In this document: positions 42,816 through 43,740 of the stretch, one piece after another
Layout: the number at the start of each line of letters is the position of its first letter
Position numbering within the stretch: position 1 is the first letter of the stretch
Assembly: GCA_903911225.1 (NCBI GenBank)
Contig: CAIWCT010000006.1
Coordinates: 1-43,740 of the forward strand
Direction: 5' to 3'
Source of the DNA: an uncultured delta proteobacterium
GTDB lineage: Bacteria; Desulfobacterota; WTBG01; CAIYCZ01; CAIRTM01
DNA length: 43,740 nucleotides
Notes under the pieces: generated by a model
Database searches by the model: none
Seen by the model: only the letters and a program-made list of their open reading frames with translations
What the model was told of the DNA's origin: nothing
Position numbers and translations under genes: made by a program

Positions 42816-43727
42816 CTATTTTTTTACACGCTCATACACTTTGCATATATCGGTAAATACGGTAGCCATGGAGGAATTAGACTTCAGGATATCTACGGTT
42901 TCTTCAGGAGATTCCAGAATTTTGTGACAGGCTGAATCAATGGTATTGTTGCTGCGTCGCAGCACCCCGACCAGAACATCGGCCATATCAACGCCTCTGA
43001 TATTTGCATAAAAATTCGAGCTGTAATAATAATCGCACATCAGGCACAGCCGGGCCATCGCAGTACCGGCTTTGTGATTCTGCTGAATGTACTTTGGATT
43101 CAGCACATAAATTCTTGTTTTCCTGATGCCGCGAAACGTCAGCAAATACATGTAGCGGTTAAAATCCTTGCCCTGGCCGAACACCTTTTCGGCAAATTCC
43201 CGCTGAGTCTTGTTGAGCCCGCCGTTTTTAACGGTCTGCCAGTAATAGCGCGTATCGATTTCAAAAGAGGCAAATTCGGAATCGAACTCCCTGAGCTTCA
43301 ACGAGGCAAGCCGGACCCTGTACGTGTAACCATCTTTGACAGAAGCATAAATTTTTTTCACTTCATCTTTTGAAAGCCGGTAATTTTCCTCGTACTGCAG
43401 CTGCCTGCATGCTTCTTCCAAATTGTTGAATATTGGATTTGCGTCCCGCCCGCCATAATACAAAAATTCTTCTTTGCCGGTTTTTGTTTTTTCAACAGCA
43501 TACATGCAGAAATTAGACGTAAAATAAAAATAATTCATGAATGCAGAATCCGAGGCATTAGTATTGTCCATGGCCCGTTTTGTTGCTATGTCCTCAGAGG
43601 TTGCAATAGCATCAACATCAAACAGTGCGGCATCCTTGTAGAAGATACCCCTGTTTTTTTTATTGTTAATGAGTTTAATTATATCCATATACTTTGCGCA
43701 AAAAGCTGGCATCATGTCACAGTGCAT
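42816..43727 (-). CDS. Protein of unknown function, possibly continuing past the right edge
   Basis: 303 residues from ATG 43727; the frame stays open to the window end, so the real start may be further upstream. The chain is mixed alpha/beta with many Tyr and Lys, no signal peptide, no membrane span and no motif I recognise. Noticeable pieces are FMNYFYFTSNFCMYAVEKT, EEFLYYGGRDANPIF (where a conserved-looking GGRD lies), YRVRLASLKLREFDSEFASFEID and a helical C-terminus ending KVYERVKK. It faces the beta-CASP gene tail to tail, with about 110 bases between. ATG 43688 (MDIIKLIN) is a possible inner start. No function is proposed. Confidence 0.6.
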   Translation of the reverse strand: MHCDMMPAFCAKYMDIIKLINNKKNRGIFYKDAALFDVDAIATSEDIATKRAMDNTNASDSAFMNYFYFTSNFCMYAVEKTKTGKEEFLYYGGRDANPIFNNLEEACRQLQYEENYRLSKDEVKKIYASVKDGYTYRVRLASLKLREFDSEFASFEIDTRYYWQTVKNGGLNKTQREFAEKVFGQGKDFNRYMYLLTFRGIRKTRIYVLNPKYIQQNHKAGTAMARLCLMCDYYYSSNFYANIRGVDMADVLVGVLRRSNNTIDSACHKILESPEETVDILKSNSSMATVFTDICKVYERVKK

Positions 43728-43740
43728 TGCAGGCTGCCCA

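Noticed and set aside
1-43740. CRISPR array, tRNA, rRNA or complete insertion sequence
   Set aside because: No regularly spaced direct repeats, no cloverleaf-like sequence in the intergenic regions that I inspected, and no transposase-like protein.

Overview
The window reads as chromosomal DNA of a Gram-negative bacterium. An outer-membrane Wza-type lipoprotein, a Wzc/GumC-type chain-length protein, an argS followed directly by a SPOR-domain gene, FdhD and a set of acyl-CoA genes together suggest a Desulfobacterota (former deltaproteobacterial) anaerobe. That placement is an inference from gene content; no rRNA or other phylogenetic marker that would settle it is present. I found no tRNA, rRNA, CRISPR array or complete insertion sequence.

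Layout. (1) 1-2744, minus strand: acyl-CoA metabolism, with the 5' end of a thiamine-dependent dehydrogenase E1 alpha subunit, two MaoC-like hot-dog proteins and an acyl-CoA dehydrogenase that has its own strong promoter and a strong terminator. (2) 3148-3471: cutA. (3) 3582-14963, minus strand: a defence island read hsdM > hsdS > rloA > rloB > hsdR > radC-like > primase/helicase of the TOTE type. hsdM/hsdS overlap by ATGA, rloA/rloB overlap by 26 bases, and hsdR is cut by one in-frame TAA so that its last ~140 residues lie in a separate small reading frame that overlaps radC by ATGA. (4) 15117-17541: SPOR protein and argS. (5) 17731-32786, minus strand: a large exopolysaccharide/capsule operon of Wzx/Wzy type. 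From promoter side to distal end it encodes a 48-residue membrane peptide, Wza-like exporter, Wzc-like polymer-length protein with a dead ATPase domain, two hexapeptide acyltransferases, a membrane acyltransferase, flippase, polymerase/ligase, five glycosyltransferases and two secreted proteins of unknown function. (6) 33173-36264, plus strand: the divergently read initiating sugar-phosphate transferase and a TPR protein. (7) 36272-42704, plus strand: DUF763 protein, DUF402 protein, a TMTC-like membrane/TPR protein, a frameshifted remnant of a second DUF402 gene, fdhD, and a beta-CASP metallo-beta-lactamase nuclease broken by a one-base frameshift. (8) 42816-43727, minus strand: an unrecognised protein that may continue past the window edge.

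How the parts work together. In the exopolysaccharide locus the plus-strand glycosylphosphotransferase would load the first sugar phosphate on undecaprenyl phosphate. The minus-strand glycosyltransferases and acyltransferases would build and decorate the repeat unit, the flippase and polymerase would export and polymerise it, and the Wzc/Wza-like pair would control length and carry it outward. The defence island combines a type I restriction-modification system with a nested AAA15 ATPase/TOPRIM pair (RloAB) and a primase-helicase, an arrangement suggesting layered anti-phage defence. The apparent nonsense codon in hsdR raises the question of whether restriction is still active while modification and RloAB remain intact.

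The points most worth a second look are the split hsdR, RloAB nested inside the hsd operon next to a TOTE primase-helicase, the degenerate P-loop of the Wzc-like protein, the unannotatably short 48-residue leader gene of the polysaccharide operon with a terminator-like hairpin behind it, and the two frameshifts on the right side of the window.
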